Below are positions 26,946 to 34,640 of a stretch of DNA of 64,000 bases, in pieces (the first letter of the stretch is position 1; the number at the start of each line of letters is the position of its first letter). Source of the DNA: RGIG1902 sp034926865 (GTDB lineage: Bacteria > Bacillota > Clostridia > Oscillospirales > Butyricicoccaceae). A model generated the notes under the pieces. That model was not told the origin of the DNA. It saw nothing but the letters and a program-made list of their open reading frames with translations, and did no database searches. The DNA is taken from assembly GCA_034926865.1 (NCBI GenBank), contig JAYFQP010000019.1, forward strand, positions 1-64,000, in the 5' to 3' direction. Both the position numbers and the translations under genes were made by a program.

Positions 26946-27233
26946 TCAACTTCCCGCCGCGTGTTGGCGCAGCAGCGCCTCAAGAGCAGACGAACTGCTG
27001 CTGTGACAGCGGGCTACCCTGACATTGCAGCGACCGGCAAACTGCATGGCACAGCCCACCATTTTATGCGATACGGTATTGGTAAACAATATTATAAGAT
27101 CCGGATTCCCTATCTGGTCAGAAAAATTACCTCTCATTTTTGTAAACACCTTGGCCTTAAAGCCATGTTTTTTGCATATATCTCTGTATTTACACTCCAT
27201 ACACTCATTTCCGCCTACTATAACTATGCTCAT
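26946..27233 (-). CDS. DUF2325 protein with N-terminal Cys cluster
   Basis: A 95-residue protein with the DUF2325 opening MSIVIVGGNECM and the later FTNTVSHKMVGCAM and ARCHSSSSSAL segments. Cysteines at residues 11, 14 and 20, plus three further on, suggest metal or iron-sulfur binding. The ATG at 27233 follows AAAGGAGG. It lies 66 bases downstream of a DtxR-type regulator, with a DtxR-like palindrome and a promoter of its own in between, so it is probably a metal-responsive gene. Biochemical role unknown. Confidence 0.82.
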   Translation of the reverse strand: MSIVIVGGNECMECKYRDICKKHGFKAKVFTKMRGNFSDQIGNPDLIILFTNTVSHKMVGCAMQFAGRCNVRVARCHSSSSSALEALLRQHAAGS

Positions 27234-27258
27234 AAGACCTCCTTTTGCAAACAATCAA

Positions 27259-27276
27259 GGTTAGCTTTGGCTAACC
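27259..27276. promoter_or_regulatory. DtxR/IdeR-like operator before DUF2325
   Basis: Perfect 7-bp inverted repeat GGTTAGC-TTTG-GCTAACC, close to the DtxR-family consensus half-site AGGTTAG/CTAACCT. It begins 26 bases before the DUF2325 ATG and abuts the -10 box at 27279, where binding would block initiation. A metal regulator of the right family is encoded next door. Confidence 0.72.
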
Positions 27277-27278
27277 GT

Positions 27279-27307
27279 AGGATAACATAATAAAGCCTCT
27301 CAGTCAA
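27279..27307 (-). promoter_or_regulatory. Promoter of the DUF2325 gene
   Basis: TTGACT (27302-27307) and TATCCT (27279-27284) separated by 17 bases on the minus strand. The -35 box overlaps the dtxR-like stop codon, so DUF2325 can be transcribed apart from the regulator. Confidence 0.6.
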
Positions 27308-27689
27308 TATCTTTCTTTGAAAGACCGGAATTAGAAACAAATTCCTTTATTTTTGTAAAAGTTTCCTCGCTAATGTCATGTTCTATGCGGCAGGCGTCTT
27401 CAGCGGCAGTCTCAGGCGGAACTCCGATAGATGTAAGCCATTTTGAGATAAAGCTATGCCTTTCATATACCTTTCTGGCGATCTCCATCCCCTTCTCGGT
27501 AAGCTCTATCCATCCTTCCCTGTCAACCGTTACATATCCGTTGCTTTTAAGCAGACTGATGGCCCTGCTTATACTCGGCTTTGTAAAATCAAGATGCCTT
27601 ACTATGTCAATTGACCTGATCTGGCCCTTTTCCTCTTTGAGCATCAATATGGCTTCAAGGTAATTCTCCGCCGATTCCTGAATCTTCAT
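27300..27689 (-). CDS. DtxR/MntR-family metal-dependent regulator
   Basis: A 129-residue protein with the DtxR N-terminal helix-turn-helix (SAENYLEAILMLKEE at residue 5, SIDIVRHLDFTKPSISRAI at about 26) and the start of the dimerisation/metal domain (RHSFISKWLTSIGVPPETAAEDACRIEHDIS, where Glu, Cys, Glu and His correspond to the metal site). It lacks a C-terminal SH3-like domain, as in MntR. Controls iron or manganese genes; the palindrome at 27259 is its most obvious candidate site. Confidence 0.9.
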   Translation of the reverse strand: MKIQESAENYLEAILMLKEEKGQIRSIDIVRHLDFTKPSISRAISLLKSNGYVTVDREGWIELTEKGMEIARKVYERHSFISKWLTSIGVPPETAAEDACRIEHDISEETFTKIKEFVSNSGLSKKDID

Positions 27690-28440
27690 AAGACGGCCCT
27701 CTCCTTTTCAAATATATAAAGCCAAATAAAGCATACGCTCTATACATATGTTATTGTTATTTTACCACTTAATAATCATTTTAACAAGATAGAAGTAAAA
27801 TGATTTTAAATGCCCATAAAAAGCGGCGGCATTGTATTAGCTGTTTTGCCGCCAGCCTATACAGAATGCCGCCTGAAGATAACTTTGCAAAACGCCCCAT
27901 GTGCGGCAATGAATAACGATTAAGTGATATTCGGTAAAGAAGAAAGAAAAAATCGAAATGCACAATCGTTAATCAAAGGATTTTTGCCGGATCCCGCCGC
28001 CTCAAATATTATAAAAATAATTTAAGGGTATGCAAAGTTATTACTAATTTTTAAGCAACCTATTAACAATCACAGCATAGTCTTTTGTTGAAAAACTCTT
28101 AAACACTGTTGTTGTTTCATTTGCTTTTAATTATTATACACAAATATTAATTCTTCCGCAAGAAGTTTTGTAATAAATGCTTAACAATTTTGGTTGTGCA
28201 ACTTTTACATATTATTAGTTTGTGAATACAAATTTGCATATTTTTATACTTTAATTTTTTTCTGAAGCCTTGCGATCATGCTCTCCCCCATTCTCAGGCG
28301 AAAACCTGTATTATAAAACACCCCCCTGAGAAAAGACGGGTGTTCTTAATGATAATGAGCTAAACGCTCGAGCATTGTAAGGCAAAGAATAATGCGAGAT
28401 CACTGAAACGTGTCTCTTGCATTATCTTTGCCTCCTTTAG
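27690..28440. other. AT-rich region without recognisable genes
   Basis: About 750 bases, very AT-rich from 27950 to 28260, with no coding pattern in any frame. Visible structures: a possible leader at 28290-28344 in which TTCTCAGG can pair with CCTGAGAA or, alternatively, AACACCC with GGGTGTT followed by TTCTT; and the long inverted repeat at 28381-28432. It adjoins mobile-element remnants and may be acquired DNA. Confidence 0.6.
28381..28432. repeat. Long imperfect inverted repeat at the edge of the mobile-element remnant
   Basis: Left arm GGCAAAGAATAATGCGAGA (28381-28399) and right arm TCTCTTGCATTATCTTTGCC (28413-28432) are complementary except for one extra base and one mismatch, with a 13-nt loop. 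The minus strand of the right arm contains AAAGGAGG and an ATG opening a 16-codon frame. It immediately precedes the decayed element genes. Confidence 0.65.
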
Positions 28441-28611
28441 TTTGCACATTCTACCATTGCTCTGCACGACTTTGAACAGAGAATTCTTGTAAACTGCTTA
28501 AATGAAATACGCAACAAACTGATAACTGAAGATAAGTATACTGAAGGTGTTGACACAATTCTCTTCAAAGTCATTGATGCAAAAGCAAAACGATTCAGAG
28601 AAATTCTATAA
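28441..28611 (+). pseudogene. Remnant of a small conjugative-transposon gene, start lost
   Basis: An open frame of ~56 codons ending TAA at 28609-28611, coding for ALHDFEQRILVNCLNEIRNK and further charged residues. I recognise this as a short protein commonly encoded just before tnpV in Firmicute transposons (usually starting M-x-IALHDFEQR). Here the start codon position reads ACC ATT, so no ATG or RBS is present. RBS AAGGAGG for the next gene overlaps its stop. Confidence 0.6.
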
Positions 28612-28624
28612 GGAGGCATAATTT

Positions 28625-28840
28625 ATGAAAACACATATCATTGACAAGACACCGGCATTCCGTATACCACTCGTAAGTGGTGACTACTACATGCCATGGG
28701 GCGGCGTGTCTGCCGATGAGGCGAAACACCGCACCATCGCCATTTGAACTATACCAAGCATCACCGCCGGGTGAAACTATGCAGAGCTTCTGACTTCCGG
28801 CAAGCTGAACGACTATCTTGCCGACCTAAACGACGAATAG
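28625..28840 (+). pseudogene. tnpV: Degenerate TnpV-like transposon protein
   Basis: Starts normally (AAGGAGG, then MKTHIIDK...GDYYMP), then breaks: the first frame stops at 28745, a second frame carries YTKHHRRVK, and a third carries YAELLTSGKLNDYLADLNDE before TAG at 28838. These pieces in order match the TnpV family (transposon-encoded protein of Tn4451/Tn1549-like elements). At least two frameshifts; not functional. Confidence 0.75.
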
Positions 28841-28968
28841 GAGGTAAGGTTCTGCCGCTTAGCCAATCTAGAGCAATGGAGTTAGTCAATATAGAATTGT
28901 TTTTTTACCCTGAAAGCAACAATGATATCGTATTAGAAGGGAAGTAGCCTAAATGTCAAATTGAAAAC

Positions 28969-29130
28969 TTTGCAGCTTCTTCTTGCGTATCAGACCTTGA
29001 CAAGCTGATTGAGCTAATCTATGAGGGCAACGTGCTTGAAAAGGTATCCGATGAAATGTTCGGACGACTGTCGGCGAACTACCAAAAAGAGTAAAAAACA
29101 GCTTGCCACGCTGGAAAGAGACGGGCAGGC
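28969..29130 (+). pseudogene. Fragment of a large serine recombinase (TnpX-like)
   Basis: The frame reads DLDKLIELIYEGNVLEKVSD, then EMFGRLSANYQKE and a stop at 29092; QLATLERD continues in another frame. This matches the coiled-coil region after the zinc ribbon in large serine recombinases of conjugative transposons. The catalytic domain and the remainder are missing. Beyond it up to 29270 no further homology is clear, although the frame continues to 29305. Confidence 0.65.
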
Positions 29131-29276
29131 TGCCAGGGCAGCGTTGGGATCATCGATATTCCCACCGAGAGGAGATTTTGAAACCCATAGAAGAAATTCG
29201 GGAAAACCAGCTGAAAACCGCTTGAAAAAAGGAAAACGGTGCAGCCCTTCCGGGCTACACCGTATCCTACATAAAA

Positions 29277-29311
29277 CTCCCCTTAAAAAGGCTCTGCCTT
29301 TTTAAGGGGAG
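29277..29311 (-). terminator. Terminator of the rpsO-pnp-M16 transcript
   Basis: Perfect 15-bp stem CTCCCCTTAAAAAGG/CCTTTTTAAGGGGAG with 5-nt loop and minus-strand tail TTTTATG, 37 bases past the M16 stop. A separate hairpin at 29236-29263 (ACGGTG/CACCGT arms) belongs to the mobile-element side. Confidence 0.88.
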
Positions 29312-29347
29312 ATAAACAAATATAATGGTATGCAGTCCGTAAAAACA

Positions 29348-30598
29348 TTACATACCAAGAGCCGTTTTATACTCTTCTTCCTCTCTAACTTTGCCTACTG
29401 CGGAAAAAGAAATATTCTTAAAGTCAAACAGTTCACGGGCGACTTCAAGAACGCTCTCCCTTGTAACTGAATCAAAACCCTTGGATATCTCATCTTCGTC
29501 AATAGCCCGACCATAGACAAACTCGTTTCTGGCGATTGTGCTCATACGCGAGGAAGTGTTCTCGAGCCCCATAAGCACATTTGATTTCAGCTGAGTTTTT
29601 GTTCGCTCAAGCTCTTCCTGCCCAATGCCTTTTTCCATCATTTCTTTGATAACATCTATTATAAGCGCGATGGCTCTTAGCTCTGTTTCTTTTGACAAAG
29701 CCACATATATGCCAAAAACCCCCGTGTTTATATATGAGGTATTAAAGCTGTAAATAGTATAGCAAAGGCCGTTTCGCTCTCTTACCCTCTGGAAAAGCCA
29801 TGAAGACATCCCGCTGCCCAGTATGGCGTTAAGCACCTGCGCACTGTATCTGCGGTCGTCCCCAACAGGAAGCCCATTGAAAGCTATCATCAGGTGATTC
29901 TGCTCAATATCCTTTTTCTTAAGAGTAAATGCCTTTTGATAATGGCTCTCCTCTATGCTTGGCGGCGTAAGGTCTTCCATTTTTGAAAAGACCTCAACCA
30001 GCTTCTGCACATCCTCATCGCTGTAGCTTCCGCAGAGGGCAATAACGGTATTGCGCGGGGTATAATTTAGCCTTCGATACTCTTTAAGCATCTTGCCATC
30101 TATGTCGTCAAGGCTTTTCTTTGTGCCAAGGATAGGCCTGCCGAGCTTATACCCGTTATATACGGCCGAAAAAAGCTCTTCGTTGACAAGATCGTCCGGA
30201 GTATCCTCATACATGCCTATCTCCTCGACTATGACAGAGCGCTCGAGATTAACCGCGCTCTCCTCAAAAGCAGAATTGAAGTACATGTCACACAAAAGCT
30301 CGGCTGCCTTTGGAAGATACTCGCCGAGAGTACGGCAATAAAAGCAGGTGTGTTCTTTTGTGGTAAATGCATTTACCTGTCCCCCCACAGCGTCAAAATC
30401 TGCCGCAAGCTGAGCTGCCGAGCGATTCTCTGTTCCTTTGAAAAGCATATGCTCGATAAAGTGGGAGATGCCGCACAAATCATCCGGCTCATGGCGTGAG
30501 CCGCTTTCTACCCACAATCCCAGCGAGCATGAGCGAAGATATTCAAGTTTTTCATGCACTATACGTATCCCGTTGTCCAGTGTTATCTTTTCTACCAT
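29348..30598 (-). CDS. M16-family zinc peptidase (MlpA/YmxG-like)
   Basis: A 416-residue processing-peptidase-type protein. The inverted zinc motif HFIEHMLFKG (HxxEH) is at about residues 46-55, with the third ligand Glu about 76 residues later (ERSVIVEEIGMYEDTP). Two M16 half-domains fit the length. Its place after rpsO and pnp is the same as mlpA/ymxG in Bacillus. Cytoplasmic protease; in Bacillus it affects exoprotease levels. Confidence 0.92.
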   Translation of the reverse strand: MVEKITLDNGIRIVHEKLEYLRSCSLGLWVESGSRHEPDDLCGISHFIEHMLFKGTENRSAAQLAADFDAVGGQVNAFTTKEHTCFYCRTLGEYLPKAAELLCDMYFNSAFEESAVNLERSVIVEEIGMYEDTPDDLVNEELFSAVYNGYKLGRPILGTKKSLDDIDGKMLKEYRRLNYTPRNTVIALCGSYSDEDVQKLVEVFSKMEDLTPPSIEESHYQKAFTLKKKDIEQNHLMIAFNGLPVGDDRRYSAQVLNAILGSGMSSWLFQRVRERNGLCYTIYSFNTSYINTGVFGIYVALSKETELRAIALIIDVIKEMMEKGIGQEELERTKTQLKSNVLMGLENTSSRMSTIARNEFVYGRAIDEDEISKGFDSVTRESVLEVARELFDFKNISFSAVGKVREEEEYKTALGM

Positions 30599-30625
30599 AT
30601 TTAAATACCGCCTTGCGTTATAATA

Positions 30626-30657
30626 TCAAAAGAGGGCGGGCATTATAGCCCGCCCTC
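30626..30657 (-). terminator. Terminator or processing hairpin after pnp
   Basis: Perfect 10-bp stem GAGGGCGGGC/GCCCGCCCTC (30632-30657), 6-nt loop, minus tail TTTTGATATT. May be partial, letting some transcripts continue into the M16 gene. Confidence 0.78.
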
Positions 30658-30681
30658 AAAGCTTTCCCTAAAATGAGGAAA

Positions 30682-32811
30682 TTATTCTCCCTGTTCCTTC
30701 TCTGCAATCTCCTTGAGCGCATCCTTGCGAGAAAGATTGATCCTGCCTTTATCGTCGATCTCGACAATTTTGACCCAAGTCTCGTCACCTATATTGAGGA
30801 CATCCTCAACCTTGCCGACTCTCTTGTCATCAAGCTTGGATATATGGACAAGACCTTCTTTGCCGGGAGCAAACTCGACAAAAGCGCCGAAAGTCATTAT
30901 TCTTGTAACCTTGCCATAGCAAATATCTCCGATTTGGGGATCCTTGACGATTCCCTCGATCATCTTCTTTGCTCTCTCACCATCAGCAGAATTGATAGCC
31001 GCAATACAGATGCTTCCATCGTCCTCGATGTCAATCTTGGTGTTGGTCTCTGCTGTTATCTTTTGGATAACGGCGCCGCCCTTACCGATGACCTCACGAA
31101 TCTTTTCGGCATCTATATTCATCCTTATCATCTTTGGCGCAAACTCTGAAAGCTCAGCCCTAGGCTGGGCTATCGCCTTAAGCATCACCTCATCAAGGAT
31201 CTCAATTCTTGCATTGCGTGTTTTCTCAAAGGCCTCGGCGATGATCTGGAGGGTAAGCCCGTCATTTTTTATATCTACCTGTATAGAGGTAATGCCCTTA
31301 TGGGTTCCGGCAACCTTAAAGTCCATATCGCCGAAGAAATCCTCAATACCCTGAATATCAGTGAAGGTTATATGCCTGTCGCCCTCTGTTACAAGACCGC
31401 AGGAAATGCCGGCAACAGGCGCCTTTATCGGTACGCCCGCATCCATCAGCGCCAGCGTCGATCCGCAGACTGAACCTTGAGAGGTTGAGCCATTGGAGGA
31501 AAGGACCTCCGAAACAACCCTTATGGAATAGGGGAATTCCTCAACGGAGGGAAGCACGGGCTCAAGAGATCTCTCAGCCAAAGCTCCATGGCCGATCTCG
31601 CGCCTTCCGGGGCTTCTGGAAGGCTTAGCCTCTCCTACGGAATAGCCGGGGAAGTTATAGTGATGCATATATCTCTTTTCGGTATCCTCAAAGGTGGTGT
31701 CAAGCTCCTGAGCGTCTCTCATCGTGCCCAATGTGGCTATTGAAAGCACCTGTGTCTGTCCCCTTGTAAAGAGGCCCGAACCGTGTACTCTTGGGATTAC
31801 TCCCACCTCAGCCGCCAGAGGGCGAACATCGGTAAGGGAGCGGCCGTCAACTCTCTTGCCCTCATCAAGTATAAGGCGTCGGACGACATATTTCTCGAGC
31901 TTGTACATGCACTCATCAAGAAGCCCTACGCTTTCAGGATACTCCTCCGAAAAATGCTCCTTAACGTCAGCTTTGATTTCAGCTATTCTGGCGTCTCTGA
32001 CTGTCTTGTCGTCGGTATCTACAGCTTCCTTGACCCTAAGCATAGCGTAGCCCTTGACGGCCTCAAAGAGGTCTTCAGGAAGCTTCATGCTTGGATATGT
32101 GGACTTTTCAAGGCCGCATTCCTTCTGTATCCCTGAGATAAACTCAACAAGCTTCTTTATCTCCTCGTGGCCCTTGGCAATAGCCGTAAGCATCATGTCA
32201 TCGGGGAACTGATCTGCCCCGGCCTCGATCATGACAACCTTTTCACGGCTGCCGGCAACCGTAAGCTGCAAGACGCTTTTTGATCTCTGCTCACTGTCAG
32301 GGCAGATAATATATTCGCCATCGGCATATCCGATCTGCAGCCCGGCAATAGGGCCATTCCAAGGAATATTAGAGATCGAAAGTGCCACCGATGTTCCTAT
32401 CATGGCGGCAACTTCAGGCGAATGATCATAATTAACTGAAAGCAACGTACACATTACCGCGACATCATTACGCATATCAGATGGGAAGAACGGTCTTATC
32501 TGCCTGTCTATAACTCGGGATACAAGGATAGCCTTTTCACCCGGACGGCCTTCTCTTCTCATAAAGCTGCCAGGGATACGGCCTACAGCATAAAGCCTCT
32601 CTTCGTAATCAACGCCAAGTGGGAAGAAATCTATGCCATCTCTGGGGGAATCTGACATAGTAGCTGTGCAAAGAACGGAGGTATCTCCAAAGGATACGAG
32701 ACAAGCTCCGTTGGCCAGCCCAGCCATCTTGCCCACCTCTATCTTAAGAGTTCTGCCTGCAAGCTGAGTTTCAAAAACCTTGCGTTTAGGAAAACTTGCG
32801 TGTCTTATCAT
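30682..32811 (-). CDS. pnp: Polyribonucleotide nucleotidyltransferase
   Basis: A 709-residue phosphorolytic 3'-5' exoribonuclease. Two RNase PH domains are visible (GRTLKIEVGKMAGLANGA at residue 17; VDGRSLTDVRPLAAEVG near 323, then RGQTQVLSIATLGT), followed by KH (IREVIGKGGAVIQKITAET near 566) and S1 (GDICYGKVTRIMTFGAFVEF near 632). The signature YMHHYNFPGYSVGE near 392 is exact for the family. Degradosome and RNA turnover role. It follows rpsO, the conserved arrangement. Confidence 0.97.
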   Translation of the reverse strand: MIRHASFPKRKVFETQLAGRTLKIEVGKMAGLANGACLVSFGDTSVLCTATMSDSPRDGIDFFPLGVDYEERLYAVGRIPGSFMRREGRPGEKAILVSRVIDRQIRPFFPSDMRNDVAVMCTLLSVNYDHSPEVAAMIGTSVALSISNIPWNGPIAGLQIGYADGEYIICPDSEQRSKSVLQLTVAGSREKVVMIEAGADQFPDDMMLTAIAKGHEEIKKLVEFISGIQKECGLEKSTYPSMKLPEDLFEAVKGYAMLRVKEAVDTDDKTVRDARIAEIKADVKEHFSEEYPESVGLLDECMYKLEKYVVRRLILDEGKRVDGRSLTDVRPLAAEVGVIPRVHGSGLFTRGQTQVLSIATLGTMRDAQELDTTFEDTEKRYMHHYNFPGYSVGEAKPSRSPGRREIGHGALAERSLEPVLPSVEEFPYSIRVVSEVLSSNGSTSQGSVCGSTLALMDAGVPIKAPVAGISCGLVTEGDRHITFTDIQGIEDFFGDMDFKVAGTHKGITSIQVDIKNDGLTLQIIAEAFEKTRNARIEILDEVMLKAIAQPRAELSEFAPKMIRMNIDAEKIREVIGKGGAVIQKITAETNTKIDIEDDGSICIAAINSADGERAKKMIEGIVKDPQIGDICYGKVTRIMTFGAFVEFAPGKEGLVHISKLDDKRVGKVEDVLNIGDETWVKIVEIDDKGRINLSRKDALKEIAEKEQGE

Positions 32812-32933
32812 TTACTGTTTGTCCACCTTTCGTGTTAGACTTTTGATGGACCTGACCTTAGCACTTGAACAGGACAAGGAACCCTTCCTTATGCCGTTCA
32901 ATTGCTAAAGCTCAAGTCCTCTTAAATATAAAG

Positions 32934-32961
32934 TTGAGGGGATAGCACACCATCCCCTCAA
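32934..32961 (-). terminator. Hairpin between rpsO and pnp
   Basis: Perfect 10-bp stem TTGAGGGGAT/ATCCCCTCAA (8-nt loop) 13 bases past the rpsO stop, minus tail CTTTATATTT. Probably a partial terminator, as is common between rpsO and pnp. Confidence 0.75.
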
Positions 32962-32973
32962 AGCTTACGAGTT

Positions 32974-33240
32974 TTATTTGCGCAGACCGAGCTTTACAAC
33001 GATATTACGATAACGCTCTATATCATTATTCTGCAGATATGTCAAAAGCTTGCGGCGCTTGCCGACCATTTTCAGAAGACCTCTCCTTGAATGGTTGTCC
33101 TTAGCATGGATCTTAAGATGCTCGTTAAGTTCGTTAATGCGGGCAGTCAAAATCGCGATCTGAACTTCAGGCGAGCCTGTGTCCGTCTCGTGAATACGGT
33201 TTTCTGCAATAACTTCTGTTTTTTTCTCTTTGAGAATCAT
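32974..33240 (-). CDS. rpsO: 30S ribosomal protein S15
   Basis: An 88-residue protein matching S15 throughout: TGSPEVQIAILTARINELNEHLK and KDNHSRRGLLKMVGKRRKLL are the rRNA-contact segments (h20-h22 junction of 16S). It binds 16S rRNA early in assembly. Its own promoter lies at 33352-33380 and its leader may fold into an autoregulatory structure (33292-33314). Confidence 0.98.
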   Translation of the reverse strand: MILKEKKTEVIAENRIHETDTGSPEVQIAILTARINELNEHLKIHAKDNHSRRGLLKMVGKRRKLLTYLQNNDIERYRNIVVKLGLRK

Positions 33241-33291
33241 GGGTGTTTACCTCCAAATATTTTACTCTCCTCCAGCTGAGTGAAAGGTGAG

Positions 33292-33314
33292 GTTTGCGCT
33301 GCGGTCAAACGCAG
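33292..33314 (-). promoter_or_regulatory. Possible S15-binding pseudoknot in the rpsO leader
   Basis: In the minus-strand RNA a CTGCG/CGCAG stem (33299-33314) encloses a loop whose GTTTG (33306-33310, using one stem base) can pair with CAAAC just downstream (33292-33296), an H-type pseudoknot layout. Several rpsO leaders use a pseudoknot or junction for S15 feedback. The stem is short, so the call is tentative. Confidence 0.4.
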
Positions 33315-33351
33315 AAAATTTCCTTACACTAAGCATAGGGATACAAATGAC

Positions 33352-33380
33352 ATGATATCATATTCAGGGTATTTTGTAAA
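33352..33380 (-). promoter_or_regulatory. rpsO promoter
   Basis: TTTACA (33375-33380) and TATCAT (33352-33357) with a 17-base spacer on the minus strand, leaving a leader of ~105 bases before the rpsO ATG. Confidence 0.7.
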
Positions 33381-33385
33381 TAGTT

Positions 33386-34381
33386 TCAGCGGGAAATTTC
33401 TATTTCTCCTGCTATATTTCGCTTAAAAAGTTCTTTTACTTCATCTCTGCTCCCGCTGTTTCCAAGCGCCCACATCAGCTTAGTGACAGCGGCCTCGCTG
33501 GTCATGTCATAACCCTGTATAACACCGCTGTCAAGGGCCTTCTGCCCCACCTGATAAACAGAAAAATCTGAACGCTCATAAAGGCACTGAGAACAAACCA
33601 CAACAGGTATTCCCTCTCTGGCGGCACGCTGAAGCTTTGATGTGTAATCTCTCCTTATAAACTGCAGCCCGCCTGCTCCAAAGGCCTCAATGACGATTCC
33701 CCGAATTCCGCTTTCTATAAGCATATCTATTATCTGCGGGCTTGTGCCCGGCGTAAGCTTAAGAAGAAATACGGAAGTATCCATGTCTGTATTAAGACAT
33801 GGCTCGCCGTCATGCTTAGGGAGATATTCGTCATTAATCGTAAGCCCCGATGAATCTATTATTCCCACATAAGGGTAATTTACGCTTTCAAATGCGCTGA
33901 ACCCCGATGTTCTGACTTTAACGGCACGGCAGCCAAGCATCACCTTGCGGTCAAAGGCAACAAAAATGCCGGGCTTGCCTGAAAGCGCCATCGTAAAGGC
34001 CGAAACAAGGTTGAACACGCCGTCTGTAAGCGGCATGGAAATTGGCACCTGCGAGCCTGTAAACACGACAGGCACAGGAGGATTATTAACCATAAAAGTT
34101 ATCATCGAAGCTGTATATGCCATCGTATCGGTCCCATGAGTCACAACAATACCGTCATATCCGTCAAAGCCCTCGTATATTGACGACGCAATGATCTTCC
34201 ATTCCTCGGGCTGGATATTACTGCTGTCAAGAGTCATTATCTCTCTTGTCTCAAGCTGAAAATTCATTGGCGCAAGGCCAAGATGAGAGAGTATTTCGCC
34301 GCTTCCCTTCGGCGCGTAGCCCTCGCTTGTAGGCGCGGACGAGATCGTCCCGCCTGTAGTGAGCATCAAAATCTTTTTCAT
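33386..34381 (-). CDS. ansA: L-asparaginase, type I
   Basis: A 331-residue asparaginase with both catalytic threonine signatures: MLTTGGTISSAPTSEGYAP at residue 6 and VVTHGTDTMAYTASM at residue 80. Length and the absence of a signal peptide indicate the cytoplasmic type I form. It hydrolyses L-asparagine to aspartate and ammonia, fitting an amino-acid fermenting lifestyle. Downstream is the rpsO promoter; no clear terminator lies between them. Confidence 0.93.
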   Translation of the reverse strand: MKKILMLTTGGTISSAPTSEGYAPKGSGEILSHLGLAPMNFQLETREIMTLDSSNIQPEEWKIIASSIYEGFDGYDGIVVTHGTDTMAYTASMITFMVNNPPVPVVFTGSQVPISMPLTDGVFNLVSAFTMALSGKPGIFVAFDRKVMLGCRAVKVRTSGFSAFESVNYPYVGIIDSSGLTINDEYLPKHDGEPCLNTDMDTSVFLLKLTPGTSPQIIDMLIESGIRGIVIEAFGAGGLQFIRRDYTSKLQRAAREGIPVVVCSQCLYERSDFSVYQVGQKALDSGVIQGYDMTSEAAVTKLMWALGNSGSRDEVKELFKRNIAGEIEISR

Positions 34382-34597
34382 TCAACCACTCCTCGCCAAT
34401 AAAATATAGCATAACAAAAGGCTTCGCGCAAGAAAAATGCAGGATTTTGGAGATGCTTCAAATCGGCTAATCATTGAGCTAATTTCTGACATAAATACGA
34501 AATATTTGATGAAATAACATCCTCTTTTTTTATAACTTTATCTGATTTTCCGCTTTTATAAGCAGCTTTTTGGGGTTAGAAGTATTCGTCCAAGTAG

Positions 34598-34622
34598 AAA
34601 AAGCGGCCAAAGGCCGCTTTTT
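34598..34622 (-). terminator. Terminator of the surface-fibre operon
   Basis: Stem AAAAAGCGGCC/GGCCGCTTTTT with 3-nt loop, T-run on the minus strand, 19 bases past the LPETG protein stop. The ~215 bases between it and ansA are AT-rich and probably carry the ansA promoter. Confidence 0.92.
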
Positions 34623-34640
34623 CTTTAAAAATATTTTATG

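Noticed and set aside
27781..27963. 60-codon minus-strand frame in the AT-rich gap
   Set aside because: No RBS, no recognisable pattern, and no neighbouring coding signal.
29021..29305. 94-codon plus-strand frame in the mobile-element remnant
   Set aside because: It merges out-of-frame pieces of the recombinase remnant with downstream noncoding hairpin sequence.
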